From Zunongwangia sp. HGR-M22 (GTDB lineage: Bacteria; Bacteroidota; Bacteroidia; Flavobacteriales; Flavobacteriaceae): 64,000 bases of DNA. The notes beneath the pieces were generated by a model. The model saw nothing but the letters and a program-made list of their open reading frames with translations. It had not been told where the DNA came from and made no database searches. This document shows, piece by piece, positions 43,618 through 52,095 of this stretch. Position 1 is the stretch's first letter. Every line of letters begins with the position of its first letter. The position numbers and the translations under genes are program-made. The stretch covers positions 1,105,001 through 1,169,000 of the forward strand of contig NZ_CP115159.1 of assembly GCF_027594425.1 (NCBI RefSeq), written 5' to 3'.

Positions 43618-44022
43618 ATGGCAAGAGTAATGGCATTGGATTACGGAGTAAAGAGAACGGGAATAGCTGTTACCGACGAGCTCCAAATGATTGCCAGTGG
43701 TCTTACAACAATAGCTACTTCAGAGCTTTTGAAGTTTTTGGAAGATTATTTCAAAAAAGAAAAGGTAGAAACTGTTGTAGTAGGAGAGCCTAAACAAAAG
43801 GATAATTCGGCCAGCGAAAGTGAAGTTTTTATTACAGAATTTTTAAAGAAATTTACTGAAAAATTTCCAAGCATTAAACTTGTAAGAGTAGACGAGCGTT
43901 TTACCAGTAAAATGGCTTTTCAAACAATGATCGATAGCGGTCTCAAGAAAAAGAAGCGTCAGGATAAAGCTTTAGTAGACGAAGTAAGTGCTACCATAAT
44001 ACTTCAATCCTATCTGTATTAA
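43618..44022 (+). CDS. ruvX: Holliday junction resolvase-like RuvX/YqgF
   Basis: A 134-residue RNase-H-fold nuclease acting in pre-16S rRNA end processing (YqgF) and/or recombination. MARVMALDYGVKRTGIAVTDE carries the first metal Asp, VVVGEPKQKDN the next strand, VRVDERFTSKMA the Glu/Arg motif and KALVDEVSATIIL the last catalytic Asp. Length normal. The def gene follows after 32 bases. Confidence 0.93.
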   Translation: MARVMALDYGVKRTGIAVTDELQMIASGLTTIATSELLKFLEDYFKKEKVETVVVGEPKQKDNSASESEVFITEFLKKFTEKFPSIKLVRVDERFTSKMAFQTMIDSGLKKKKRQDKALVDEVSATIILQSYLY

Positions 44023-44054
44023 GGTACAATAAAGACATTAAAGATTATAATTAT

Positions 44055-44645
44055 ATGATTTTACCAATAGTTGCCTACGGTGATCCCGTTTTAAAAAAGA
44101 AGGCAAAAGAAATTGATAAAGATTATCCCAAATTAGAAGAACTAATTGCTAATATGTGGGATACCATGTACAATGCTTACGGCGTAGGTCTTGCTGCACC
44201 ACAGGTGGGAGTGCCAATTCGATTATTCGTTATAGATGCTGCTCCTTTTGCTGAAGATGACGATTTAAGTGATTCTGAAAAAGAGCAATTAAAGTCATTT
44301 AAGAAGGTATTTATTAATGCCCAGATCATCGAAGAGACAGGAGATGAGTGGGCTTTTTCTGAGGGATGTTTGAGTATTCCAGATGTAAGAGAGGATATTT
44401 TTAGAAAACCTGAAGTAACTATAGAATATCAGGATCAGAATTTTGAGACTAAGAGAGAAACTTTTACCGGTTTAGCGGCTCGTGTAGTTCAACACGAATA
44501 CGATCATACCGAGGGAATTCTTTTTACTGAAAAGATTTCAAGTCTTAAAAAACGACTGATTAACGGGCGTTTAAAAAAGATTTCTTCAGGAAAAATAAAA
44601 GTTGACTATAGAATGCGTTTTCCAAGCGCAAAAAAAGGTCGTTAA
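44055..44645 (+). CDS. def: Peptide deformylase
   Basis: A 196-residue metalloenzyme that removes the N-formyl group from nascent proteins. The three motifs are present: GVGLAAPQVG (residues about 47-56), EGCLSIP with the metal Cys, and QHEYDH with the two metal His and catalytic Glu. An insert of about 25 residues (AAPFAEDDDLSDSEKEQLKS) between motifs 1 and 2 is seen in this group. Length normal; part of ruvX-def. Confidence 0.97.
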   Translation: MILPIVAYGDPVLKKKAKEIDKDYPKLEELIANMWDTMYNAYGVGLAAPQVGVPIRLFVIDAAPFAEDDDLSDSEKEQLKSFKKVFINAQIIEETGDEWAFSEGCLSIPDVREDIFRKPEVTIEYQDQNFETKRETFTGLAARVVQHEYDHTEGILFTEKISSLKKRLINGRLKKISSGKIKVDYRMRFPSAKKGR

Positions 44646-44650
44646 TATTT

Positions 44651-44680
44651 TTGATATTTTAAAGCGGGGTGTGATATTTG
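44651..44680 (+). promoter_or_regulatory. DUF5606 gene promoter
   Basis: TTG at 44651-44653, 19-base spacer, then GATATTTG at 44673-44680 (one mismatch to TAnnTTTG). Confidence 0.5.
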
Positions 44681-44702
44681 CCACCCAAATTCAAAACACA
44701 AT

Positions 44703-45125
44703 ATGGGATTAGATAAAATTTTAGCAATATCAGGAAAACCAGGTTTGTATGAGCTTGCTGCACAAACTAGAGGTGGATTTATTGCAAAATCAATCTTGGA
44801 TGGAAAGAAAATTGCTGTAAATATGCGTCACAATGTGAGCATTCTTAGCGAAATTGCAATTTATACATATACTGAGGAAGTACCTCTTGGCCAGGTTCTA
44901 CAAAATATAAAAGAAAAAGAAGATGGGGGAGAGGCCATTAGCCACAAATCTTCTAAAAATGAACTAGAGAGCTACTTTGCTGAAGTATTGCCAGATTATG
45001 ACGTAGATCGCGTGTATATTAGTGATATAAAAAAGATCATCCAATGGTATAATCTTCTTACTAAAAATGGTTTTACAGATTTTTCTAAGGAAGAAAATGT
45101 AGAAACTAAAGACGAAGAGGAATAG
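44703..45125 (+). CDS. DUF5606 family protein
   Basis: A 140-residue cytosolic protein. MGLDKILAISGKPGLYELAAQTRGGFIAKSI is the conserved start, and LESYFAEVLPDYDVDRVYISDIKKIIQWYNLL the conserved second half. A short acidic tail ends the protein. The family occurs in Bacteroidota and its function is unknown. Single gene with its own promoter and terminator. Confidence 0.85.
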   Translation: MGLDKILAISGKPGLYELAAQTRGGFIAKSILDGKKIAVNMRHNVSILSEIAIYTYTEEVPLGQVLQNIKEKEDGGEAISHKSSKNELESYFAEVLPDYDVDRVYISDIKKIIQWYNLLTKNGFTDFSKEENVETKDEEE

Positions 45126-45156
45126 ACCTAAAAATCGATTTCAAGACAGCAAAAAG

Positions 45157-45188
45157 CCTGTTTTAGTGAAAACTAAAGCAGGTTTTTT
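45157..45188 (+). terminator. Terminator after the DUF5606 gene
   Basis: An 11-base-pair stem (CCTGTTTTAGT with ACTAAAGCAGG) around a GAAA loop, then six T. Confidence 0.92.
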
Positions 45189-45347
45189 ATTTAACTGAAA
45201 GTCAAACACTTATATTCTTTAATGTTGATGATTTGATAAAAATTACTTTATTTTATTAATAAATTAACGATTTCTAATGTTATTTTAATCTGAATCCAAT
45301 AATATTTTAAGCTTAGACGGTTAGTTTTGATTTAAAACAAGAAGGCA

Positions 45348-45692
45348 ATGAGAACTATAATTTTATTCAGTTTATGTTTAATTGTTTCAGGCTTAGGTTT
45401 TGCACAGCAGCCTGAAAATGTAGAAAAAGGAGATACATTTACTTTAAAATCATCAAGTAATGTGAAATTTCAATCTTTAAAACTTCCGAAGCTTAATTTT
45501 TTAGTTAAACAGGGAGAACGACCAAATTATAAGAAACTTAATGGTCTTGAAGTAGAAGTTGTTTCTTTAGAAGAGACTAGAAAAGGAACTTATGCGGTCT
45601 TAAAAAGAACTGATGATAAAGACTTTTTTATCCATCGTAAAACATTAAAAGCCAATTTAGAAAAAGCTTTTAGTTACGGAGAGTTAGAGTAG
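45348..45692 (+). CDS. Small secreted protein of unknown function
   Basis: A 114-residue exported protein with a signal peptide ending GFAQ. The mature part is beta-rich (GDTFTLKSSSNVKFQSLKLP, then GERPNYKKLNGLEVEVV and TYAVLKRTDDKDFFIHRK) and could form a small barrel-like domain. I do not recognise a named family. The preceding 155 bases are AT-rich; a TAGTTTTG box ends 18 bases before the start. Confidence 0.65.
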   Translation: MRTIILFSLCLIVSGLGFAQQPENVEKGDTFTLKSSSNVKFQSLKLPKLNFLVKQGERPNYKKLNGLEVEVVSLEETRKGTYAVLKRTDDKDFFIHRKTLKANLEKAFSYGELE

Positions 45693-45711
45693 ATTATTTT
45701 TTCCAAACTAA

Positions 45712-45745
45712 AAAGGAGTATAGTTTTAATTATACTCCTTTTTTA
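45712..45745. terminator. Bidirectional terminator overlapping the smpB end
   Basis: AAGGAGTATA pairs with TATACTCCTT, flanked by A- and T-runs. The right arm is formed by the last codons of smpB. Confidence 0.85.
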
Positions 45746-46187
45746 TGCGGTCTAATTTCCGTTTGTTGTCTCTATCCTTTAAAGTCTCACGTTTATCATA
45801 GAGCTTTTTACCCTTAGCTAAGGATATTTGTAATTTAGCAAGGCCGCGATCGTTTATAAAAAGGCGAAGCGGAATGATCGTTAAACCACCATTTTTTACT
45901 TCTTTCTCTAATTTTCTAAGTTCTCTTTTTTGTAATAAGAGTTTACGCTCACTTTTTGGATTGTGATTAAAATGCGTCGCGTGCGAGTATTCTTCTACAT
46001 GCATGTTAATTACATATAGCTCGCCATCCTGAAATTCGCAAAAACTCTCGGCAATTGAAGCTTTACCCTGTCGAATAGCTTTTATTTCAGTTCCGGCTAA
46101 TTTTATTCCTGCGACATACTTGTCCAGAAACTCATATTGAAATTTAGCCTTACGGTTTTTTATATTGATTGTGTTTGCCTGCTTCAT
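45726..46187 (-). CDS. smpB: SsrA-binding protein SmpB
   Basis: A 153-residue partner of tmRNA in trans-translation. The start is set at 46187 (MKQANTINIKNRKAKFQYEF). INIKNRKAKFQYEFLDKYVAGIKLAGTEIKAIRQGK is the N-terminal OB-fold motif; RKLLLQKRELRKLEKEV, LTIIPLRLFINDRGLAKLQISLAKGKKLYDKRETLK and a C-terminal basic helix complete it. The tmRNA gene (ssrA) is not in this window. Confidence 0.96.
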   Translation of the reverse strand: MKQANTINIKNRKAKFQYEFLDKYVAGIKLAGTEIKAIRQGKASIAESFCEFQDGELYVINMHVEEYSHATHFNHNPKSERKLLLQKRELRKLEKEVKNGGLTIIPLRLFINDRGLAKLQISLAKGKKLYDKRETLKDRDNKRKLDRIKKEYN

Positions 46188-46307
46188 AGTCAGCAAAAAT
46201 ACTAAGCTTTAAACGAATATTGGGTCTTTTTACAAAAATCGTAACAAACAAAAGTAATAAATCTGGTCGATTTCAATTCAAATATAAGTCTGCTGAAAGG
46301 ATTTACT

Positions 46308-46315
46308 ATATTTGC
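46308..46315 (+). promoter_or_regulatory. -7 promoter box
   Basis: TATATTTG fits TAnnTTTG, 15 bases before the lipoprotein gene. No -33 element recognised. Confidence 0.4.
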
Positions 46316-46330
46316 CGACAATTTTAGTCT

Positions 46331-47074
46331 ATGAGAAAAAATACCCTACTTATAATTGTTATCCTATTTATTGTTTCCTGCAATCAAAAAAAACTTACCC
46401 CGGCTCAGATTGTAAATAAAGCCATAGAAGCTTCTGGAGGAGCTAATTATAAAACTGCAGAAATAACATTTCAGTTTAGAGATAAAAAATATAGAAGTAA
46501 ACGGAAAAATGGAGAATATCAGTTAGACCGTTTTCATATAGATTCTTTAGGGAACACTATTTCAGATCGTTTAAGTAATGAAGGTTTTGTAAGAATTGTA
46601 AATGATACCACAGTTTCTTTATCTAATCGTGAAATTAAAAAGTACTCCAATTCAGTAAATTCAGTGCATTATTTTGTGCAATTACCTTTTGGACTTGAAG
46701 GCGATGCTGTAAACAAAGAATTAATAGGTAAGGATAGCATTAAAAATAAGGAGTATTACGAAATTAAAGTAAGTTTTGATCAGGAAGGTGGCGGCACCGA
46801 TTACGAAGACGAATATATGTATTGGATAAACACCGATTCTTTCACCGTAGATTATCTGGCCTATAGTTATCATGTAAATGGCGGTGGGATACGATTTCGA
46901 GAAGCGTTTAATCCAAGAGTAGTTAACGGATTGCGATTTGTAGATTATAAAAACTATGCTGAAAAAGATCTTTCTACGCCTTTAGAAAAGTTGGACGATC
47001 TGTATCAGGCTGGGGAACTCGAATTATTTTCTGAAATTATTACTGAAGATATTGAAGTTGATCTTTCAGAATAA
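46331..47074 (+). CDS. DUF6503-like lipoprotein
   Basis: A 247-residue lipoprotein with a signal peptide and lipobox (FIVSC, Cys17). The mature part begins LTPAQIVNKAIEASGGANYKTAEITFQFRD, a pattern of Bacteroidota proteins now grouped as DUF6503, and continues with beta strands such as YYEIKVSFDQEGGGTDYEDEY. It resembles LolA-like lipoprotein carriers in outline. The match is from memory. The convergent DUF4269 remnant overlaps its last 9 bases. Confidence 0.65.
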   Translation: MRKNTLLIIVILFIVSCNQKKLTPAQIVNKAIEASGGANYKTAEITFQFRDKKYRSKRKNGEYQLDRFHIDSLGNTISDRLSNEGFVRIVNDTTVSLSNREIKKYSNSVNSVHYFVQLPFGLEGDAVNKELIGKDSIKNKEYYEIKVSFDQEGGGTDYEDEYMYWINTDSFTVDYLAYSYHVNGGGIRFREAFNPRVVNGLRFVDYKNYAEKDLSTPLEKLDDLYQAGELELFSEIITEDIEVDLSE

Positions 47075-47653
47075 TTGATTTTCGATATCTAATAAAGATT
47101 GGTAGGGATTACCTTCCAGTTGAAGTAATTTTGCAAAAGCAGGTTCGGTTTTTAAGCCTTCGGTTTTAAGTTTTATAATTTCGCTTCGGAAGTTCTTATC
47201 TTTTTCCTGAAGCATCTTATGCTCAATAACCATGTGCCGATAAGCATTTTGCTGATTTACAGGTAGATTTTAGCCAAAGATCTCAATTTCAAAACAGCGA
47301 GTTTTAAAACTGCAAACGGTGGCTAATTCTGTAAATTTTGAAGTTTCCCATAATTTGAAGTCATCCTTATTACCAAAATTAGCGATTAGTTTTTCCTGAA
47401 ATTCAGAATGGTTTTCTACATAGCATGAAATATCAAGGTCACTGGAAGCGATCGCAATATCTAATGGGATGGTTCCTGTAAGTACAGGCTGAAATTCGCC
47501 TAATATGGCCATGATTTTTAGATCTAAAATTTCCTTATACGCAAGCTTTTGGATTTCACTTCCAGTCCTTAAATATTCCAGATCCTTAAAATCGATATTA
47601 GCTATTTTTGTAAGCAATAATTCGCAATCGGCGATAATCGGCATACCAGCCAT
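47066..47653 (-). pseudogene. DUF4269 gene interrupted by one in-frame stop
   Basis: A DUF4269 (nucleotidyltransferase-like) reading frame. The 5' part reaches a TAA at 47270-47272 just after FEIEIFG. The same frame continues without another stop for 67 residues (NLPVNQQNAYRHMVIE...) to TGA at 47066, which is the expected C-terminal half. In relatives FGQ precedes the conserved proline, so CAA to TAA is the likely change. The strict start is uncertain: the usual N-terminus aligns at an ATC (47596), 1 base after the methyltransferase stop; the open frame begins at an ATG (47653). Either a recent inactivation or a sequencing error. Confidence 0.8.
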
Positions 47654-48359
47654 CTTCTTTTAAAAGTTCAGACTGTAATCTGGATTGTACTTCATTTTTG
47701 ATGATGTCGCATTCATTTTCAGGAATACCTTCAAAAAAAGTTTTGCCAAACATTGAAAGCCAATCTGTAATTCCACTTTCAGGATCGGCCAGTTTTGTGG
47801 GACGATCATATAATTCTGCTAAGCGTACTTCAAAGCCAGCCTGTTCTAAAATCTGTGTATATTCAGAAACAGAGGGGAAATACCACAACTCGATATTGGC
47901 CTGTTTAGAATAGTTTTTTTCTAACAGAACTTTTTTTAATGTTTGCTCGATTTTCTGTACGTTTCCTTTACCTCCAAATTCTATTATTAGTCGGCCGTTC
48001 TTCTTTAAGTTTTCAAACATGCAATTTGCTGCAGCACGGTAATTTTTCACCCAATGTAAGGTAGCGTTAGAAAAGATGGCATCGAACTTTTTAGGGAACC
48101 TAAAGTTTGCTGCGTCGCCAACTTCGAATTTTATATTTGGAAAATGAGTTTTCGCATTTTCAATCATCGTTTCAGAAGCATCCATTCCAATAACTTTAGT
48201 ACCGGCATCTGCAATTTGCTGGGTTAGTTGTCCTGCTCCGCATCCTAAATCTAAAATTTGTTCTCCTGCTTTCGGTTTTAAAAGTTCGATTAGTGAACTT
48301 CCGTAGTGAAAAACAAAATCGTGCTTTGTGTTATATAAGGTTGCATCCCAGGTTGCCAT
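47598..48359 (-). CDS. Class I SAM-dependent methyltransferase, trans-aconitate-like
   Basis: A 253-residue methyltransferase. Motif I ILDLGCGAGQLTQQIADAG, motif II region KVIGMDASETMIENA, and FDAIFSNATLHWVKNY are visible. The whole layout resembles Tam (trans-aconitate 2-methyltransferase) and related proteins. The substrate cannot be read from the sequence. The 3' end overlaps the 5' open part of the DUF4269 frame. Confidence 0.85.
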   Translation of the reverse strand: MATWDATLYNTKHDFVFHYGSSLIELLKPKAGEQILDLGCGAGQLTQQIADAGTKVIGMDASETMIENAKTHFPNIKFEVGDAANFRFPKKFDAIFSNATLHWVKNYRAAANCMFENLKKNGRLIIEFGGKGNVQKIEQTLKKVLLEKNYSKQANIELWYFPSVSEYTQILEQAGFEVRLAELYDRPTKLADPESGITDWLSMFGKTFFEGIPENECDIIKNEVQSRLQSELLKEDGWYADYRRLRIIAYKNS

Positions 48360-48592
48360 GTTTTTAAATTTAAGTTTTAGAGTATCGTATAGAGGAACTC
48401 TTTTAGAAATTCCGTGTTTTATATAAAATCAAATTAAGCAAAAATACCGAGCTTCATTATCCAAAATAAGATTTAAGGAACGTGCGTTTTATGTTAATAA
48501 ATCTCAATTAACTTCAATTTCAAAAAGCTTTAACGGGGCTTTATAAGCAAAGCTACTCACTTCGGCGTAATTTAGAAAAAAATTGAAAAGCT

Positions 48593-49993
48593 ATGAGTAC
48601 ATTAATTGAAAACAAAACGATTACAACGGTTAATCCAACGACTGGTAAAAGTCTTAAGGATTATCCGTTAATGACGAATGAAGAAGCGAGTGAAGCGGTT
48701 AAAAAATGTCACGAAGCTTTTGTAAAATGGAAACATTATTCTTTAGCCGATAGAGCAGAAGTTCTAAAAAAGATAGGAAGCACATTAAAAGACTATAAAG
48801 ATGAGTTCTCTAAGCTAATGAGTAGCGAGATGGGAAAACTTGTTTCTCAGGCACAAGAAGAGATTGAACTTTGCGCAGGTATTTGTGATTATACTGCAGA
48901 AACCGGACAAAAAGAATTGGCGAATGAGCCAGAACGCAAACTTCCAGGAGGAGGACGCGGGATAATTACATATTCTCCTATTGGTGTGATCTACGGAATC
49001 CAACCATGGAATTTCCCTGCATATCAGGTAGTGCGCTATGCTATTGCTAATTTGATGGCAGGTAACGGAGTATTGCTTAAGCATGCTGAGGGTACAACAG
49101 GATCTGGTTTGATGCTTCAGGAAATTTTTGAAAAAGCCGGATTGCCTAAAAACTTATTTACTGTATTGATTATCGATCACGATCAGTCTGATGATATTAT
49201 TGATAATGACTTTGTAAGAGGTGTAACTTTTACAGGAAGTCCCGACGGTGGTAGGGCTGTAGCTAAGAAAGCAGCAGGAAACTTAAAGAAAACAGTACTA
49301 GAGCTTGGTTCTAATGATGCTTATTTAGTTTTAGATGATGCAGATATCGATGTTGCTGTAAATTGGAGTGCAAAGGGTAGAACCTATAATAATGGTGAGA
49401 CTTGCGTTGCAGCAAAAAGATTTGTAGTTACAGAGAAAAACTATGATGCTTTCTTAGAAGCTTTTGTAGAGAAAATGAAGAATGTAAAAATGGGCGATCC
49501 AACAGATGAAGATTCTGATATTGGACCGATGGCTCGTGAAGATCTAAGAGAGAAATTACACAACCAAGTTGAAGAAAGTGTAAAGAACGGAGCCAAAGTG
49601 TTATGTGGTGGCGGAATTCCAGATGGTGATGGATTCTTTTACCCATCAACCGTACTGGCGAACGTAAATCCAGGACAACCTGCTTACGACGATGAATTAT
49701 TTGGGCCAGTAGCATCTGTAATTAAAGCAAAAGATGATGAAGATGCTATGCGAATTGCTAACGATAGTAGATTTGGACTAGGTGGCGGAATTTTCTCTAA
49801 AGATGAGAAAAAAGCGATCGAACTAGCCGAGAAGCATTTTGATACCGGAATGGTGTTTATTAACTCATTTGGTGTAGCACAACCAAATATGCCTTTTGGA
49901 GGAGTTAAAAATTCTGGTTATGGTAGAGAACACGGAGGTTTTGGTATTAAAGAATTTGTAAATACTAAGGCAATCAATATCCTAGAAGGATAA
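48593..49993 (+). CDS. gabD: NAD(P)-dependent succinate-semialdehyde dehydrogenase-like
   Basis: A 466-residue aldehyde dehydrogenase. PWNFPAYQVVRYAIANLMAGNGVLLKHAEGT and FTGSPDGGRAVAKKAAGNLKKTVLELGSND (catalytic Glu) with GETCVAAKRF (catalytic Cys) are the family signatures, and FINSFGVAQPNMPFGGVKNSGYGREHG ends it. It belongs to the short SSADH branch that resembles Escherichia coli Sad/GabD, oxidising succinate semialdehyde to succinate. The 232-base region upstream shows nothing obvious except a degenerate -7 box. Confidence 0.85.
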   Translation: MSTLIENKTITTVNPTTGKSLKDYPLMTNEEASEAVKKCHEAFVKWKHYSLADRAEVLKKIGSTLKDYKDEFSKLMSSEMGKLVSQAQEEIELCAGICDYTAETGQKELANEPERKLPGGGRGIITYSPIGVIYGIQPWNFPAYQVVRYAIANLMAGNGVLLKHAEGTTGSGLMLQEIFEKAGLPKNLFTVLIIDHDQSDDIIDNDFVRGVTFTGSPDGGRAVAKKAAGNLKKTVLELGSNDAYLVLDDADIDVAVNWSAKGRTYNNGETCVAAKRFVVTEKNYDAFLEAFVEKMKNVKMGDPTDEDSDIGPMAREDLREKLHNQVEESVKNGAKVLCGGGIPDGDGFFYPSTVLANVNPGQPAYDDELFGPVASVIKAKDDEDAMRIANDSRFGLGGGIFSKDEKKAIELAEKHFDTGMVFINSFGVAQPNMPFGGVKNSGYGREHGGFGIKEFVNTKAINILEG

Positions 49994-50040
49994 TCTAAAT
50001 AAAAAGACGCTGGATTTAGTTGCAGCGCAATTGGTTGGAA

Positions 50041-50071
50041 AAAAGTCGTGATCTATATCACGGCTTTTTTA
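50041..50071. terminator. Bidirectional terminator
   Basis: GTCGTGAT pairs with ATCACGGC, flanked by A- and T-runs; shared by the dehydrogenase gene and the histidine phosphatase gene. Confidence 0.85.
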
Positions 50072-50611
50072 GTTAACGGTAAGATTCTGGATAGAATTTT
50101 TTCCGTTAGGATTAACCTGTACGATAAATAATTTGCCGTGTTCAGATTCGTCAATATCAGTTTCAAAATGAACGTATCCTAAAGTGCGATTGGCAAAATA
50201 TGGAGTAGTATTGGTATGACCAACTACCAATACTTTTTTACCCAATGTTGCTTTTCTGAATTCTGCTGAATTCAGATTTTTATGGTCGTAGATTTTTATT
50301 GAAAGATTTTTACTTTCAGCAGTAGGAAGTGCTGTTTCTTTTGTTCTAATGAAATCTGAACTATAGATCGAATCAAAGTCTACTTCAGCAAAAATATTCT
50401 TCCAATGTTCAGCTCTCTGTTTTCCTTCCGCAGTTAATTCAGGGTTTTTGTTATTAGCGTCTGAAGTATCTTTTTCAGCATGTCTTATAAAATAATACGT
50501 TGTTGATTTCTCTGACTTATTTTGGCTAATATCATTCTTATTTCCGGGCGTAGTTTGGCAGGAAAACAAAAATGTGAGCATAAGCACTAATAACGTGATC
50601 GATCTGGTCAT
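50069..50611 (-). CDS. Histidine phosphatase family lipoprotein
   Basis: A 180-residue exported protein with lipobox FLFSC (Cys18). The phosphatase part starts TTYYFIRHAEKDTSD with the RHAEK motif carrying the nucleophile His, has IYSSDFIRTKETALPTAES, and ends the catalytic site at KVLVVGHTNTTPYFANR with the second His. It is of the SixA/phosphoglycerate-mutase-like branch. Its start lies 3 bases after the stop of the phytase-esterase-like gene, so both are co-translated. Confidence 0.87.
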   Translation of the reverse strand: MTRSITLLVLMLTFLFSCQTTPGNKNDISQNKSEKSTTYYFIRHAEKDTSDANNKNPELTAEGKQRAEHWKNIFAEVDFDSIYSSDFIRTKETALPTAESKNLSIKIYDHKNLNSAEFRKATLGKKVLVVGHTNTTPYFANRTLGYVHFETDIDESEHGKLFIVQVNPNGKNSIQNLTVN

Positions 50612-50614
50612 GAT

Positions 50615-51715
50615 TTATTTTATATCTATTTCTAATAAAATCAGCTGTGTGAGCTGCTTAGTAAAGCTATTAAAATTATTATCTGAAATTAAAAGTAGAG
50701 ACTGTTTACCATTCGGTAATTTTGGTCCAAAGCAAATACCTTCAATATTATCAATAATCTTATCTGTTAATTGATCTCTTACCGATTTAAAATCAAAAAC
50801 TAATCTTTTTTTAGCAGAATTGAAATTGCCTTTTTTTAATGAATTTTGATTTAAAATATTAGTAGCATTTTCAGCATCAACATCAAATATCTTTACGGTA
50901 TTACTTTTAGAGCCATGTCCTGCTGAATAAGCACGTTCTAAAACTAAAAAGTTATCTTTTTTATATTCTAAAATTTCGGTAACGCCATTAATTGCAAAAT
51001 ATAGCCAAGGGATTTTAGAAATTCCGTCTAGTTTATAAGCGAATTGTTTGCTGGCTTTTTTGGAATCTTTATCAAAATATGTGATTCTGGTAAATGATTT
51101 TGTAGGGAATAATTTTGGCTTAGGCCCATCTTTTTCTAAAGGTAATTCTGTAGAAACCCAGATGCCTTTTTTATCTATTGTTTCAGATAAACCTTCAAAG
51201 ACACCGTTATGTCTTGGTTTCTGCTCGCCAGTAGCTGTAAAATGTTCTGGGATTTTAAAGGCGTCTTCAAAATTTCCATTTTCGTTTAAGATAAAAATAG
51301 AAGGATCTTGTATGTTATTGATGTTCCCTTCACTAGTGATATAAACCTGATTTTCTTCTGGTAAAAACCGAATTGATTCGGGATCTAAGGGATGATCTTT
51401 AAAAAAATCAGCCGATTTTTCAATAAAAACAGCTTTATTAAATTTTACCGTATCAATTTTATTTGAAGAAATATCAACTTCAGCTTCGTAAAACCGCGCA
51501 TCAGAGGGTGTATCAACTATAAGGTAATATTTGCCATTTTTATAATCGATTCCAGATAATCCGCCAACTTTAGTGCCATCTACCTTTAGATCTTTATCGA
51601 TTACATATTCATCTAAAAAGCGGATTTTTAATCTATCATTTTCGATTTTATTTGTTGTGGCACAGGAATAAAAAAGGAGTCCTAAAATGGCTAAAATTGG
51701 TAATTTCTTCATCAT
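50615..51715 (-). CDS. Esterase-like activity of phytase family lipoprotein
   Basis: A 366-residue lipoprotein with signal peptide and lipobox LFYSC (near residue 18). The mature part is a beta-propeller-like protein: GGLSGIDYKNGKYYLIVDTPSDARFYEAEV, LDPESIRFLPEENQVYITSEG, HNGVFEGLSETID, and IDNIEGICFGPKLPNGKQSLLLISDNNF are family landmarks. A second ATG one codon later is an equal start. Paired with the histidine phosphatase, it suggests phosphate-ester scavenging at the cell envelope (inference). Confidence 0.85.
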   Translation of the reverse strand: MMKKLPILAILGLLFYSCATTNKIENDRLKIRFLDEYVIDKDLKVDGTKVGGLSGIDYKNGKYYLIVDTPSDARFYEAEVDISSNKIDTVKFNKAVFIEKSADFFKDHPLDPESIRFLPEENQVYITSEGNINNIQDPSIFILNENGNFEDAFKIPEHFTATGEQKPRHNGVFEGLSETIDKKGIWVSTELPLEKDGPKPKLFPTKSFTRITYFDKDSKKASKQFAYKLDGISKIPWLYFAINGVTEILEYKKDNFLVLERAYSAGHGSKSNTVKIFDVDAENATNILNQNSLKKGNFNSAKKRLVFDFKSVRDQLTDKIIDNIEGICFGPKLPNGKQSLLLISDNNFNSFTKQLTQLILLEIDIK

Positions 51716-51829
51716 AATTTTTTTCAGGGTAAAAATAACAAAAGCTTAAGTAAAATATGGCGAATCCTTATGATTAATCAGTTAATTCTAGTTGTACTTT
51801 TATAGTGTTAACCAGTAAAAACAAATGTT

Positions 51830-52015
51830 ATGAATAATGATCAGTTAGAAGGAAAATGGAAGCAGATAAAAGGTGAATTTAAACAGAAGTACGGTAAAGT
51901 AACCGATGACGATGCAACCTATTCTGAAGGGAAATTTGATGAAATGCTTGGTAGATTACAGGAGAGAACCGGTAAATCTAAAGAAGAATTGAAAACTGAA
52001 ATTGACAGGTGGTAA
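51830..52015 (+). CDS. CsbD family stress protein
   Basis: A 61-residue CsbD-like protein. MNNDQLEGKWKQIKGEFKQKYGKVTDDDATY and the second helical repeat GKFDEMLGRLQERTGKSKEELK are diagnostic. CsbD proteins are induced under general stress in other bacteria; function unknown. A single gene with a terminator just after. Confidence 0.92.
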   Translation: MNNDQLEGKWKQIKGEFKQKYGKVTDDDATYSEGKFDEMLGRLQERTGKSKEELKTEIDRW

Positions 52016-52039
52016 TTAAGACGGATAGTCTTAAAAAAA

Positions 52040-52070
52040 GAAAGGGATCGCAATCGCGATCCCTTTTTTA
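52040..52070. terminator. Bidirectional terminator
   Basis: GGGATCGC pairs with GCGATCCC around AATC, flanked by A- and T-runs; shared by csbD and clpB. Confidence 0.92.
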
Positions 52071-52095
52071 TGATTAATCTTTTAATTTATAAAAA

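Noticed and set aside
46239-46275. GTAAC followed by GTCG before the DUF6503-like gene
   Set aside because: Spacing and the second box do not fit TGTAACC-N16-CGTC, so it is taken as chance.
48360-48592. 232-base divergent gap before the dehydrogenase gene
   Set aside because: Only a degenerate TAATTTAG box is seen. No RNA, repeat or conserved element could be supported.
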